In this document: in pieces, positions 15,465 to 23,506 of the stretch
Numbering within the stretch: the stretch's first letter is position 1
Layout of the letters: each line of letters opens with the position of its first letter
Assembly: GCA_020850375.1 (NCBI GenBank)
Contig: JADZET010000155.1
Coordinates: 1 to 28,858, forward strand
From: Phycisphaeraceae bacterium
Lineage (GTDB): Bacteria; Planctomycetota; Phycisphaerae; Phycisphaerales; Phycisphaeraceae
Direction: 5' to 3'
DNA length: 28,858 nucleotides
Program-made: the position numbers and the translations under genes
The notes under the pieces: model-generated
The model's input: the letters and a program-made list of their open reading frames with translations, nothing else
Database searches by the model: none
Told to the model about the DNA's origin: nothing

Positions 15465-16568
15465 CTACAACAGCTCCTGCCCGCACTCCTGCCCCACCAT
15501 CTCGTGCAGCTTCTTGATCTGCTCCGCCCGGCTCGCCGGGCACACCAGCGTCGCCTCGGGCGTGTGGATGATGATCAGGTTCTCGCAACCAATCGCCGTG
15601 ATCAGGTGATTCGGATCGCTTGACGCCGCCAGCGTGCCCCGGCAGTCCAGCAGCACGCGCCTGCCCCCCCCATGCGCATTGAGCCGTTCGTCCGTCGGGC
15701 ACGTCGCCGCGAACGCCGGCCAAGACCCCACATCTAACCACGTCAGCTCCATCGGCAGACCCACGACTTCCACCTTGTCATCCCGCGACGCCGGCTCCAT
15801 CACCGCGTAGTCCACGCTGATCTTCTTGATCCGCGGATACACCTCCGCCAGCCGCGCCTCCCGCTCAGGCGTCTCCCAAGCCTCCGCGATCGCCGTGATC
15901 TCCCGGTGCACCTCCGGCTCATACCGCTCGATGCACCCCAGCAGCGTCGACGCCTTCCACACGAACATCCCGCTGTTCCACAGGTACTTCTGCGGCCCAG
16001 CCTCCACGTACTGCCTCGCCGTCACCGCGTCGGGTTTTTCCTTGAACTGATCCACCACCCGCGCATGCCCCGCACAGGGCCTGCCCAGCTCCAGGTACCC
16101 GAACCCCGTCGCCGGGTGCGTCGGCGCGATCCCGAACGTCACCAGCGTCGGCTCCGCCCGTTCCGCCAGCTCGAATCCCTCCTTCACCACCGCCGCGAAC
16201 GTCTCGACCGGCTCGATCAGGTGGTCGCTCGTCAGCACCGCGATCACCGCCTCCGGGTACCGTTTGCGGATCACCGCCGCCCCGAACGCCACCGCCGCCA
16301 GCGTGTCGCGCCCCTCCGGCTCGCCCAGATAGCGCCGCGCGTCAAAGCCGGGCAGCGCCCTCTGGATCATCTCCCGATGCCCCTGCCCCGCGCAGATGTA
16401 AAGCCGATCCTCCTCCACCAGCTCCAGCGCCCGATCGCGTGCGATCTCCAGCAGGCTCTGCCCATTGATAAACGGAATCAACTGCTTGGGCATCCGCGCC
16501 CGGCTCATCGGCCACAGCCGCGTCCCCGATCCGCCCGCCATGATCATCACGTGTCGCATGCCCTCCAT
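15465..16568 (-). CDS. manC: Mannose-1-phosphate guanylyltransferase
   Basis: Makes GDP-mannose from mannose-1-phosphate and GTP for glycan synthesis. The 367-residue protein has the nucleotidyltransferase signature MAGGSGTRLWPMSR near the N-terminus, the KQLIPF segment, VLTSDHLIEP, PATGFGYLELG, FKEKPD, and the WNSGMFVWKAS and ISVDYAVMEP motifs, then TWLDVGSWPA. It is the short, single-domain type, without a phosphomannose-isomerase fusion. The start is uncertain: ATG at 16568 (MEGMRH...) and ATG at 16559 (MRH...) are both usable, and the purine-rich GGGGTAGG and GGAGGG just upstream could serve either. It leads the manC-ruvX unit and may supply GDP-mannose to the glycan genes near the left end. 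Confidence 0.93.
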   Translation of the reverse strand: MEGMRHVMIMAGGSGTRLWPMSRARMPKQLIPFINGQSLLEIARDRALELVEEDRLYICAGQGHREMIQRALPGFDARRYLGEPEGRDTLAAVAFGAAVIRKRYPEAVIAVLTSDHLIEPVETFAAVVKEGFELAERAEPTLVTFGIAPTHPATGFGYLELGRPCAGHARVVDQFKEKPDAVTARQYVEAGPQKYLWNSGMFVWKASTLLGCIERYEPEVHREITAIAEAWETPEREARLAEVYPRIKKISVDYAVMEPASRDDKVEVVGLPMELTWLDVGSWPAFAATCPTDERLNAHGGGRRVLLDCRGTLAASSDPNHLITAIGCENLIIIHTPEATLVCPASRAEQIKKLHEMVGQECGQELL

Positions 16569-16696
16569 CCTACCCCAACCCACCGCCCCTCGCCGCTCTC
16601 TCGCCCGCGTGTTAGTTCCTCCCCGCGTGTGGCGAGATCGCCGCTGAAGGCTACTATTCCCATACACCCCAACCCCTTTTCCACAGGGAGGACATC

Positions 16697-17158
16697 GTGA
16701 AGGACAAGAAACGCCAGAAGATCGTCCAGGAGCTCTGCAAGAGCTACAACATGGAGATCGAGACGGTGATCAACTATCTCGCCAACTCCGTCTGGCTCGA
16801 CGGCATCCGCGCCAAGCACATCAAGGACAGCCTCGCCGCCGAGGTCACCTCCGAGCTTGGCCACGCCCAGCTCCTCGCCAACCGCATCAAGGTCCTCGAC
16901 GGCCGCGTCCCCGGCTCCCAGGCCCTCGCCTGGACCCAGACCTTCATGCAGCCCCCCGAAAAAAGCATCGACTACCGCGCCGTCATCAAGGGCGTCGTCC
17001 AGGCCGAGGAGGGCGCCATCAAGCAGTACCAGAAGATCATCGAGCTCTGCGACGTCTACGACCCCGTCACCCAGGACCTCTGCGTCGAGCTCAAGGGCGA
17101 CGAGGAGGAACACCGCCGACTCTTCAAGGGTTACCTCGCCGAGGCCGAGTCGATGTGA
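16697..17158 (+). CDS. Ferritin-like di-iron protein (bacterioferritin family)
   Basis: A four-helix ferritin-like protein of 153 residues, expected to bind and oxidise iron or protect DNA in the cytoplasm. Di-iron ligands can be placed at Glu22 (MEIETVINYL), Glu53 and His56 (EVTSELGHAQ), Glu104 or Glu105 (AEEGAIKQY), and Glu136 and His139 (GDEEEHRRLF). The position of the haem-ligating Met52 of classical bacterioferritin is Leu here, so haem binding is unlikely and this may be closer to the small Dps/bacterioferritin-like group. GTG start with GGGAGGA four bases upstream. Its Lys content is higher than that of its neighbours. It is divergent from manC across about 130 bases, with TACTAT at about 16651 as a possible -10. 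Confidence 0.85.
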   Translation: MKDKKRQKIVQELCKSYNMEIETVINYLANSVWLDGIRAKHIKDSLAAEVTSELGHAQLLANRIKVLDGRVPGSQALAWTQTFMQPPEKSIDYRAVIKGVVQAEEGAIKQYQKIIELCDVYDPVTQDLCVELKGDEEEHRRLFKGYLAEAESM

Positions 17159-17191
17159 TCCGCCTCAGGTGATGCTTCGATGGCCGACGGG

Positions 17192-17197
17192 TATGCT
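17192..17197 (+). promoter_or_regulatory. Possible -10 element close to the MFS start codon
   Basis: TATGCT at 17192-17197 would place transcription start at about 17204, some five bases before the ATG at 17209. No Shine-Dalgarno sequence lies before that ATG. No clear -35 is seen. Confidence 0.25.
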
Positions 17198-17208
17198 GTC
17201 CGTCTTCC

Positions 17209-18453
17209 ATGCCCCTCCGCCGACAGACCGCCACCACCGCCCTGCGCAGTCAGTTCTTCCTGACCTACGCCGCGGTCGGCTGCATCACCCCCTTCCTCCC
17301 CGTCCTGCTCGCCTCCGCAAGAGGCCTCACCGACGCCCAGATCGGCTACGTCCTGGCCGCCGCCAGCCTGGCGCCCATCCTTACCCCCGTCTGGATGACC
17401 CTCCTGGCCGACGCCGGCATCGCCGCCCGATGGCTCATGGCCGCCAGCTTCCTCCTCGGCGCCGCCGTCCTCGGCGTCATGATCGCCTCCGCCGGATTCT
17501 GGCCCACACTCATCGCCTACGCCCTCTACGCCCTGATCTCCGTACCCCTCGTCTCCCTCCAGGACGGCCTCTACTTCGCCGTCGAAAAACGCCGCTCCGT
17601 CTTTGGCCTCTCCCACGTCCCGTACCACCGCGTCCGCGTCTTCGGCACCGTCGGCTTCATCGTCCCCGGCCTGATCCTCCTCTACCTCGTCACTCCCACC
17701 GGAAACGACGACTGGCCCCTGCGCCTCGCCGTCGTCCTGACCGTCCTCGGCGCCCTCAACGCCCTCTTTCTCCCCGACCCCCGCCCCCGCACGCCCACCG
17801 GCGCCGTCGCCCCCAAGCCCCACGACACCTCGCTCCCCACCCTCGAGGCCGTCCGCGCCTGCCTCAAACCCCAGGTACTCATTTTTTGCGGCGTCATGTT
17901 CCTCACCCAGCTCAGCACCGCCGCCTATTACGGCTTCTACCCCCTCTACCTCACCGACATCGTCGGCATCAAGGCCCAGTGGGTCGGCGTCATCGCCGGC
18001 CTGGGCGTCGGCGTCGAGATCTTCTTCATGCTCGGCTTCGGCCGTCTCCAGCGACGGTTCGGCCTGCGCGGCGTCATGGCCGGCGGACTGGCCTGCATCG
18101 CCCTGCGACTGCTCGCCCTGGCCCTCTTCCCCTGCCGCGCCGTCGCCATCGGCTCACAGGTCCTCCACGGCATGCAGGTCCTCGTCCTGCACGTCGCACC
18201 CGCCATCTACTTCAACCGACAGGCCCAGGACCACTACCGACACTCCATCCAGGGCCTCTACGCCATGCTCATCGTCGGCGTCGGCAAGATGACCGGCAGC
18301 CTCCTCGGCGGCTGGCTCGCCGGCCACAGCCTGCGCGGACTCTTTGGAGTAGTGGGGGGGCTCGCCGTCGTCGGCGCCCTGCTCGTCCTGGCCGTCTTCC
18401 GCGAGCCCTCCGAGCCGACTAGTGACCGAACATTGACCGAAGCAACGCCATGA
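17209..18453 (+). CDS. MFS transporter, nucleoside/LacY-like (MFS_1_like) family
   Basis: A 414-residue inner-membrane carrier with about twelve hydrophobic helices. It follows the MFS_1_like/nucleoside:H+ symporter pattern: FFLTYAAVGCITPFLPVLL in helix 1, the loop GLTDAQIGYVLAAASLAPIL, helix 4 with FWPTLIAYALYAL, then VRVFGTVGFI, and YYGFYPLYLTDIVGI starting the second half. The substrate cannot be read from sequence; sugars, nucleosides or phenylpropanoids are all known in this group. The ATG has no ribosome site, but a -10-like box lies just upstream, suggesting a near-leaderless message. The 3' end overlaps the convergent gene on the other strand by 35 bases. Confidence 0.88.
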   Translation: MPLRRQTATTALRSQFFLTYAAVGCITPFLPVLLASARGLTDAQIGYVLAAASLAPILTPVWMTLLADAGIAARWLMAASFLLGAAVLGVMIASAGFWPTLIAYALYALISVPLVSLQDGLYFAVEKRRSVFGLSHVPYHRVRVFGTVGFIVPGLILLYLVTPTGNDDWPLRLAVVLTVLGALNALFLPDPRPRTPTGAVAPKPHDTSLPTLEAVRACLKPQVLIFCGVMFLTQLSTAAYYGFYPLYLTDIVGIKAQWVGVIAGLGVGVEIFFMLGFGRLQRRFGLRGVMAGGLACIALRLLALALFPCRAVAIGSQVLHGMQVLVLHVAPAIYFNRQAQDHYRHSIQGLYAMLIVGVGKMTGSLLGGWLAGHSLRGLFGVVGGLAVVGALLVLAVFREPSEPTSDRTLTEATP

Positions 18454-19465
18454 TCGTGAACGCCGACCCGTTGAACAGCGTCAACAGCGCCACGTAACCG
18501 ACAATCCTCCGCGAAGGCGGCGACAGCTTCCGCACCGGCGCATTGACCGCCGTGCAGAACTGCAGCAGCGCGCCGCGGCGGATCACCGGCTCACCCGCCG
18601 GCAGCATCTCTTCCTGCTCCGCGACCGCCGCCTCACTCGTTGGCTCAGCGTTCCCCTCAGCCGCCGCCGCGGCCTCGGGTGTCTTGCCCGCCCTCTTCTC
18701 CGCCGCGGGGGTGTCCTGCTCGGACGCCGGCGCCGCGGAGACAAGGTCCTGATCCAGTTCCGCCGCCACGTCCTTGGCCGTCGCCCCACCCGCCGGCGTC
18801 TGCCCCGCCCCCGCTTCCGCTGAACCCGGCGCCTCGTCGGGCGTCGGCGCGGGCGGGATCGGCGTCGCCGCCGCCACCTGTTCGTCGCCCAGCACGTCGT
18901 CGACCGTCTCAAACTCGCCCGCCACCGCCTTGTCCGCCTCGCTCGCCAGCAGCTCATCGATCTGCTGCATCAGACCCGGATCCGCCGCCGACGCGGCGGC
19001 CCGTGCCGCCGGCGCTTCCGTCGCCTGCTCGTCTTGAGCAATCCCCTGCGCCGCAGCCTCCGTCGGGAATGCCTCCGCATCAGCCGGTCGTGCCGCAGCC
19101 GCTTCCTTCGCGGAGGCAGCCCCTGCGGCCGGTGTGGGTGCGGCCCGAACCGGTGCGGCATCCTCGAGCGCCTTGGCGCCGTCAAGCAACTCCTGAATCT
19201 GCGCGTCCAGATCGTCCGCGGGCTTCTCCGCCGCCGTCGCCGGGGCGGGCGATGCCCCCGGCGCGGGTGTCGCCTCCACGTTCATCGGCGTCGGCTCAGG
19301 CCTGACCGGCGCAGCAGGCTCATCCGCCGGCCTCGACGGTTCCTCACCCTTCATACCCAGCCCCGCCGCCTGCGCGAAACCAGGCTCCTGATGCTCGATC
19401 TCCGCGAGCAGGTCGTCGAGCTGCTGGCTCAGGTCCTGGTCTGCCTTGGACGGTTCATCTGCCAC
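18419..19465 (-). CDS. Ala/Pro-rich disordered protein with repeated helical motif and C-terminal membrane helix
   Basis: I do not recognise this 348-residue protein. Residues 1-290 are Ala/Pro/Glu-rich and probably disordered. A short amphipathic motif of the form L-x-x-Q-[LI]-x-[DE]-L-L recurs at 12-20 (LSQQLDDLL), 86-94 (LDAQIQELL) and 165-173 (LMQQIDELL), with weaker echoes at about 186-195 and 233-241. The C-terminal 50 residues (about 297-348) form a basic segment, PVRKLSPPSRR, followed by one hydrophobic helix, IVGYVALLTLFNGSAFTIMALL. It is therefore probably tail-anchored, with a long cytoplasmic arm carrying several binding motifs. GTG start with AAGGA about nine bases upstream. It overlaps the MFS gene tail-to-tail by 35 bases and is divergent from rsmE. 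Confidence 0.75.
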   Translation of the reverse strand: MADEPSKADQDLSQQLDDLLAEIEHQEPGFAQAAGLGMKGEEPSRPADEPAAPVRPEPTPMNVEATPAPGASPAPATAAEKPADDLDAQIQELLDGAKALEDAAPVRAAPTPAAGAASAKEAAAARPADAEAFPTEAAAQGIAQDEQATEAPAARAAASAADPGLMQQIDELLASEADKAVAGEFETVDDVLGDEQVAAATPIPPAPTPDEAPGSAEAGAGQTPAGGATAKDVAAELDQDLVSAAPASEQDTPAAEKRAGKTPEAAAAAEGNAEPTSEAAVAEQEEMLPAGEPVIRRGALLQFCTAVNAPVRKLSPPSRRIVGYVALLTLFNGSAFTIMALLRSMFGH

Positions 19466-19617
19466 GCGGGTGTTTCCTTCACCATCCGGGCCACGCCCTC
19501 ACGGCCCACAGCCCCGAACCGCCCGTGCGGGCCGGTCCGAATACAACGGTTTTATCGTCAGGGTAAACAAGCAACTGAAGCCCACGCCCACGAGGCCCGG
19601 GAATACCCCCCAGGACT

Positions 19618-19623
19618 TACAAT
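19618..19623 (+). promoter_or_regulatory. Possible -10 element close to the rsmE start codon
   Basis: TACAAT at 19618-19623 (five of six consensus bases) predicts a start near 19630, about four bases before the ATG at 19634. There is no Shine-Dalgarno sequence in between. Confidence 0.35.
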
Positions 19624-19633
19624 CCACCAATCT

Positions 19634-20410
19634 ATGCACCGATTCTACGACCCCACCTTCACCGCCCCTGTCCCCCCGGCCCCGGGAACCCATCCATTAC
19701 CGGCCCCTGACCCCGAAGTGGTCTGGCTCGAACGCGACGAAGCCCGCCACGCCCTGAAGGTCCTTCGACTGCGCCCCGGCGAGCAGGTCGAGCTTTTTAA
19801 CGGCCAAGGCCTCGCCGCCCGCGGCCAATTCATCTGCCAAGGCAAGCAAGCCGGCCTCAAGCCCACCTCCATCCGCCGCACCTTACCCGCACAGCCCCTC
19901 CTGACCCTCGCCGTCCCCATGCCCAAGGGTCCGCGTGTCGACCAACTCGTCAGCCAGCTCACCCAGCTCGGCGTTAACACCCTCATCCCGCTCCTGACCG
20001 AGCGCACCGTCGTCGACCCCGGCCAGGGCAAGCTCGATCGCCTGCGCAAGGTCGTCATCGAGTCCGCCAAGCAATGTCGCCGGGACTGGTTGATGGAAAT
20101 TGCACCCCCGACCCCGCTCCCCACCGTCCTCACGCGCCCGCGCGACCTCCTGCTCATCGCCGACCCCGACGGCCGCCCCCTCGACGCACCGGCGCACCAT
20201 GAATTCAACCACAGCCGGCACGGCATCCTCGTCCTCGTCGGCCCGGAAGGGGGGTTCACCCCCGACGAGACCCAACAAGCCGCCGCTTCCGGCGCCCGCG
20301 CATGGCGCTTCGCCCAGCACATCCTCCGCATCGAGACCGCCGCCGTCGCCGCCGCCGCGCTGCTGCGAAGCGCCGGCCCCATTTCGACCGATGCCCGAGA
20401 AGATCGTTAG
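19634..20410 (+). CDS. rsmE: 16S rRNA (uracil-1498-N3)-methyltransferase RsmE
   Basis: RsmE methylates N3 of U1498 in 16S rRNA, in the decoding region, using S-adenosylmethionine. The 258-residue protein starts MHRFYDP, followed by an OB/PUA-like part (HALKVLRLRPGEQVELFNGQG). The SPOUT methyltransferase domain has MPKGPRVDQLVSQLTQLGV, the TERTVV and ESAKQCRR motifs, and the knot motifs VLVGPEGGFTPDE (about 199-211) and ILRIETAAVAAAALL near the end. The open frame continues 600 bases upstream of this ATG, but that part lies over the divergent gene and does not look coding. The stop codon region contains TAGAAT (20408-20413), a possible -10 for the next gene. Confidence 0.95.
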   Translation: MHRFYDPTFTAPVPPAPGTHPLPAPDPEVVWLERDEARHALKVLRLRPGEQVELFNGQGLAARGQFICQGKQAGLKPTSIRRTLPAQPLLTLAVPMPKGPRVDQLVSQLTQLGVNTLIPLLTERTVVDPGQGKLDRLRKVVIESAKQCRRDWLMEIAPPTPLPTVLTRPRDLLLIADPDGRPLDAPAHHEFNHSRHGILVLVGPEGGFTPDETQQAAASGARAWRFAQHILRIETAAVAAAALLRSAGPISTDAREDR

Positions 20411-20492
20411 AATGCCCCCCTCGTCACCCTCCCCAGCCCGTCGATGTTCCGCGGGGCCTTCGAGCAGCAACCCGCTTCGCTTTGAGGTTCGC

Positions 20493-21932
20493 ATGACGCA
20501 GACCACCCCCGCCCTGACCCTCGCCCCCGCCAAGGACCTCCTCGCCCAAGCCGGCCAGGAGCACCTGCTCAAGTTCTACCCCCAGCTCTCCCCCGACCAG
20601 CAGCGTGACCTCCTCGACCAGATCGCCTCCGTCGACTGGGCCGAGCTCGCCCGCCTCATCCAGACCCACGTCCTGCGCAAGCCCGACGTCCACATCCCCG
20701 ACCACCTCGAGCCCGCCCCCTTCTACCCCAACATCCCCCCGCAGGACCTCGCCGCCAAGTACGACCAGGCCCGACAGCTCGGCATCGACCTCATCCGTCA
20801 GGGCAAAGTCGCCGCCTTCACCGTCGCCGGCGGACAGGGCACGCGCCTCGGCTGGAACGCCCCCAAGGGCACCTTCCCCGCCACCCCCATCCGCAAGATG
20901 CCCCTCTTCGGCTGCTTCGCCGAGTACATCCGCCGCGTCCAGGACAAGTACGACACCACCGTCCCCTGGTACATCATGACCAGCCCCGTCAACGACGCCG
21001 CCACCCGCCAGTTCCTCGAACAGCAGCACCACTACGGCCTCGACCCCGCCAACGTCATGATCTTCCCCCAGGCCATGATGCCCGCCGTCGACATGACCAC
21101 CGGCAAGGTCCTTCTCGAATCCCCCGCCTCCATCGCCCTGTCCCCCAACGGCCACGGCGGCTCGCTCAAGGCCCTCTTCGCCGGCGGCGCCATCGCCGAC
21201 ATGCAGCAGCGCGGCGTCGAGCACATCTCCTACATCCAGGTCGATAACCCCATGGTCCGCGTCGTCGACCCCCAGTTCATCGGCCTGCACGCCCTCGACC
21301 ACGCCCAGATGTCCTCCAAAATGCTCCCCAAGGCCTTCCCCAAGGAAAAACTCGGCAACTTCTGCCTCGACCACGGCCGCATGACCGTCATCGAATACTC
21401 CGACCTCCCCGACGAACTGGCCGAACAGCGCCTCCCCAACGGACAACTTCGCTTCCTCGCCGGCTCCATCGCCATCCACGCCATCCGCGTCGACTTCGTC
21501 CAGTGGCTCAACACCCGCCCCGGCGGCTTCGGCCTGACCTTCCACCGCGCCGAGAAGAAAGTCCCCTCCATCGACACCGCCACCGGCCGGCCCGTCCAGC
21601 CCGACGCGCTTAACGCTGTCAAGCTCGAGACCTTCGTCTTCGACGCACTGCCCATGTGCGACAGGTCCATCATCTACGAGACCAGCCGCCCCGACGAGTT
21701 CGGACCGATCAAGAACGCCGACGGACACGACTCGCCCGCCACCAGCCGCCAGTTCCAGATCGAACGCGCCGCCCGCTGGCTCGAGGCCCAGGGCGTCAAG
21801 GTCCCGCGCCTCCCCGACAAGTCCGTCGACGCCGTCATCGAGATCAGCAACCTCACCGCCATCGAGCCCGACGACCTCGACGACGTCGACCTCCCCGAAG
21901 CCATCGGCCGCGGCCGCGAAGTCCTGCTCTAA
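20493..21932 (+). CDS. UDP-sugar pyrophosphorylase (UDPGP / UDP-N-acetylhexosamine type)
   Basis: Makes a UDP-sugar from UTP and a sugar-1-phosphate. The 479-residue protein belongs to the eukaryote-like UDPGP family. The signature AGGQGTRLG (112-120) followed by PKG (124-126) is intact. Further on are YIMTSP-x-N, a HGG-type loop (PNGHGGSLKAL), ISYIQVDNPMVRVVDPQFIG for the metal-binding Asp, and EYSDLPDELA. The N-terminal 90 residues are the helical region usual for UDP-N-acetylglucosamine pyrophosphorylases. That assignment is favoured over UDP-glucose but not proven. GAGG lies five bases before the ATG. It is 34 bases upstream of the sulfatase and probably co-transcribed with it. Confidence 0.9.
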   Translation: MTQTTPALTLAPAKDLLAQAGQEHLLKFYPQLSPDQQRDLLDQIASVDWAELARLIQTHVLRKPDVHIPDHLEPAPFYPNIPPQDLAAKYDQARQLGIDLIRQGKVAAFTVAGGQGTRLGWNAPKGTFPATPIRKMPLFGCFAEYIRRVQDKYDTTVPWYIMTSPVNDAATRQFLEQQHHYGLDPANVMIFPQAMMPAVDMTTGKVLLESPASIALSPNGHGGSLKALFAGGAIADMQQRGVEHISYIQVDNPMVRVVDPQFIGLHALDHAQMSSKMLPKAFPKEKLGNFCLDHGRMTVIEYSDLPDELAEQRLPNGQLRFLAGSIAIHAIRVDFVQWLNTRPGGFGLTFHRAEKKVPSIDTATGRPVQPDALNAVKLETFVFDALPMCDRSIIYETSRPDEFGPIKNADGHDSPATSRQFQIERAARWLEAQGVKVPRLPDKSVDAVIEISNLTAIEPDDLDDVDLPEAIGRGREVLL

Positions 21933-21966
21933 TCCCGCCCCCGGAAGTCCCCGGTAGGGGAGTCTC

Positions 21967-23421
21967 ATGCCCCGCCCCAACATCCTTTTCCTCATGGTCG
22001 ACCAGCTCCAGGCCGGTGTCCTCGCCGAGCCCACCAAGCCCTTCTGTCCCACCCCCCACCTCGACCAGCTCGCCGCCCGCGGCCTCCGCCTCACCCGCGC
22101 CTACACGCCCAACCCCATCTGCTCCCCCGCCCGCGCCAGCCTCATGACCGGCCTCCTCCCGCACAACCACGGCGTCCTGACCGTCACCCACTGCGTCGAT
22201 CCCGATCAGAGCGTCCTCCGCACGGATAAACCCCACTGGGCCCAGCGCCTCACCGCCGCCGGCTACGACACCGCCTACTTCGGCAAGTGGCACGTCGAAC
22301 GCTCCGGCGACCTCACTCGCTTCGGCTGGCAGACCAACGTCCACGACGGCGGGCAACGTTGGAAAGATGCCTGCGCCAAGCGCCTCGGCCACCCGCACCT
22401 GCCCGGGAAAGGAACGCTCAGCCCCGCCGGCCACATCACCTCCCCCGAAGGCTACACCCCCAGCCTGCTCTACGGCGTCACCGACGAACCCGCCGAGACC
22501 CGCGGCATCGGCTTCACCACTAACCTCGCCCTTGACTGGCTCGCGCAAAAACCCCACGCCGCCGCCGACACCCCCTGGTGCTGCTTCGTCAGCGTCTCCG
22601 AGCCTCACGACCCCTTCCTCGCCCCCCGCAAGTTCTACGATGCCATCGACCAGTCATCCATGCCCATGCCCTCCAGCGCCGACGACAACCTCGCCGGCCG
22701 CCCCAACCTCTACCGCAAGGCGGCGGACATCTTCCGGGGCCTCACCGACCAGCAGAAGCGCCAAGCCCGCGCCTGCTACCTCGCCTCCGTCACCGAGATC
22801 GACGAGCAATTCGGCCGCCTCATCCACGCCGTCGAAGCCATGGGCCAGCTCGACAACACCCTGATCCTCTTCACCACCGACCACGGCGAATGCCTCGGCG
22901 CCCACGGCCTCTACATGAAGAACGTCGGTGCCTTCGAGGAGATCTACAACATCCCCCTGATCCTCGCCGGCCCCGGCGTGGCCCACGGTGTCACTTCCGG
23001 GGGCAGGGTGGGCCTGCACGACCTCTGCCCCACCCTCTGCGACCTCGCAGCCGTCGACCCCATCCACAGCGCCGACTCCCGCTCCTTTGCCCCGCTCCTG
23101 CGCGATCCCCTCGCCCACGCCGCCGACTTCACCACCGGCTTCGCCGAGTACCACGGCACCCGCCAACTCCTCACCCAGCGCATCGTCTGGGACGGCTCCT
23201 ACAAGCTCGTCCACAACGGCTTCGACTTCGACGAACTCTACAACCTCGCCGACGACCCCCACGAACTCCGCAACTTGGCGAACCTCCCCGAGCACCGCCC
23301 CCAACTCCGCCGCATGATGGCCCTCGCCTGGCAATCCATGAAGCGAACCGGCGACCACACCCTGGTCAACACCGGGTACCCCATCCTCCGCCTGGCCCCC
23401 ATCGGCCCGCAAGCCACCTGA
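21967..23421 (+). CDS. Sulfatase (formylglycine type) without signal peptide
   Basis: A 484-residue alkaline-phosphatase-superfamily hydrolase expected to remove sulfate from a sulfated organic substrate. The N-terminus has the metal-binding strand NILFLMVDQ (Asp12). The activation motif CSPAR is at 52-56, where Cys52 would become formylglycine. Later come SVSEPHDPF, a second metal site TTDHGECLGAHGLYMKN, and the C-terminal YKLVHN and ELYNLADDPHEL segments. There is no signal peptide, so it should act in the cytoplasm unless exported otherwise. GGGGAG precedes the ATG by about five bases. Close homologues include choline-sulfatase-like and heparan-type enzymes; the substrate is not determined. 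The maturation enzyme is not in this window. Confidence 0.92.
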   Translation: MPRPNILFLMVDQLQAGVLAEPTKPFCPTPHLDQLAARGLRLTRAYTPNPICSPARASLMTGLLPHNHGVLTVTHCVDPDQSVLRTDKPHWAQRLTAAGYDTAYFGKWHVERSGDLTRFGWQTNVHDGGQRWKDACAKRLGHPHLPGKGTLSPAGHITSPEGYTPSLLYGVTDEPAETRGIGFTTNLALDWLAQKPHAAADTPWCCFVSVSEPHDPFLAPRKFYDAIDQSSMPMPSSADDNLAGRPNLYRKAADIFRGLTDQQKRQARACYLASVTEIDEQFGRLIHAVEAMGQLDNTLILFTTDHGECLGAHGLYMKNVGAFEEIYNIPLILAGPGVAHGVTSGGRVGLHDLCPTLCDLAAVDPIHSADSRSFAPLLRDPLAHAADFTTGFAEYHGTRQLLTQRIVWDGSYKLVHNGFDFDELYNLADDPHELRNLANLPEHRPQLRRMMALAWQSMKRTGDHTLVNTGYPILRLAPIGPQAT

Positions 23422-23424
23422 ACG

Positions 23425-23450
23425 AAAAAGCCCGGACAAAACGTCCGGGC
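23425..23450 (-). terminator. Intrinsic terminator for xylA
   Basis: GCCCGGAC (23430-23437) pairs perfectly with GTCCGGGC (23443-23450) around AAAAC. Read on the minus strand the hairpin is followed by CTTTTTC, so it fits as the end of the xylA message. On the plus strand it lies directly after the sulfatase stop but has no T-run, so it may only partly end that transcript. Confidence 0.7.
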
Positions 23451-23467
23451 CTGATCAACGATCGGCA

Positions 23468-23491
23468 GGGGAGTAGGGGAGTAGGGGGGGG
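23468..23491 (+). other. G-run repeat (possible G-quadruplex) between sulfatase and xylA
   Basis: GGGG-AGTA-GGGG-AGTA-GGGGGGGG contains four separable runs of four G, fitting the G-quadruplex pattern on the plus strand. The same stretch is C-rich in a minus-strand transcript leaving xylA. Confidence 0.5.
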
Positions 23492-23506
23492 CAATCCCAG
23501 CCTGCT

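Noticed and set aside
19034..19633. 200-codon N-terminal extension of rsmE
   Set aside because: It overlaps the divergent gene in antisense, is Arg-rich low complexity, and RsmE proteins start at the MHRFYDP segment.
20424..22094. 556-codon open frame antisense to the UDP-sugar pyrophosphorylase
   Set aside because: Mirror of C-ending codons; the sense strand carries an unambiguous nucleotidyltransferase signature.
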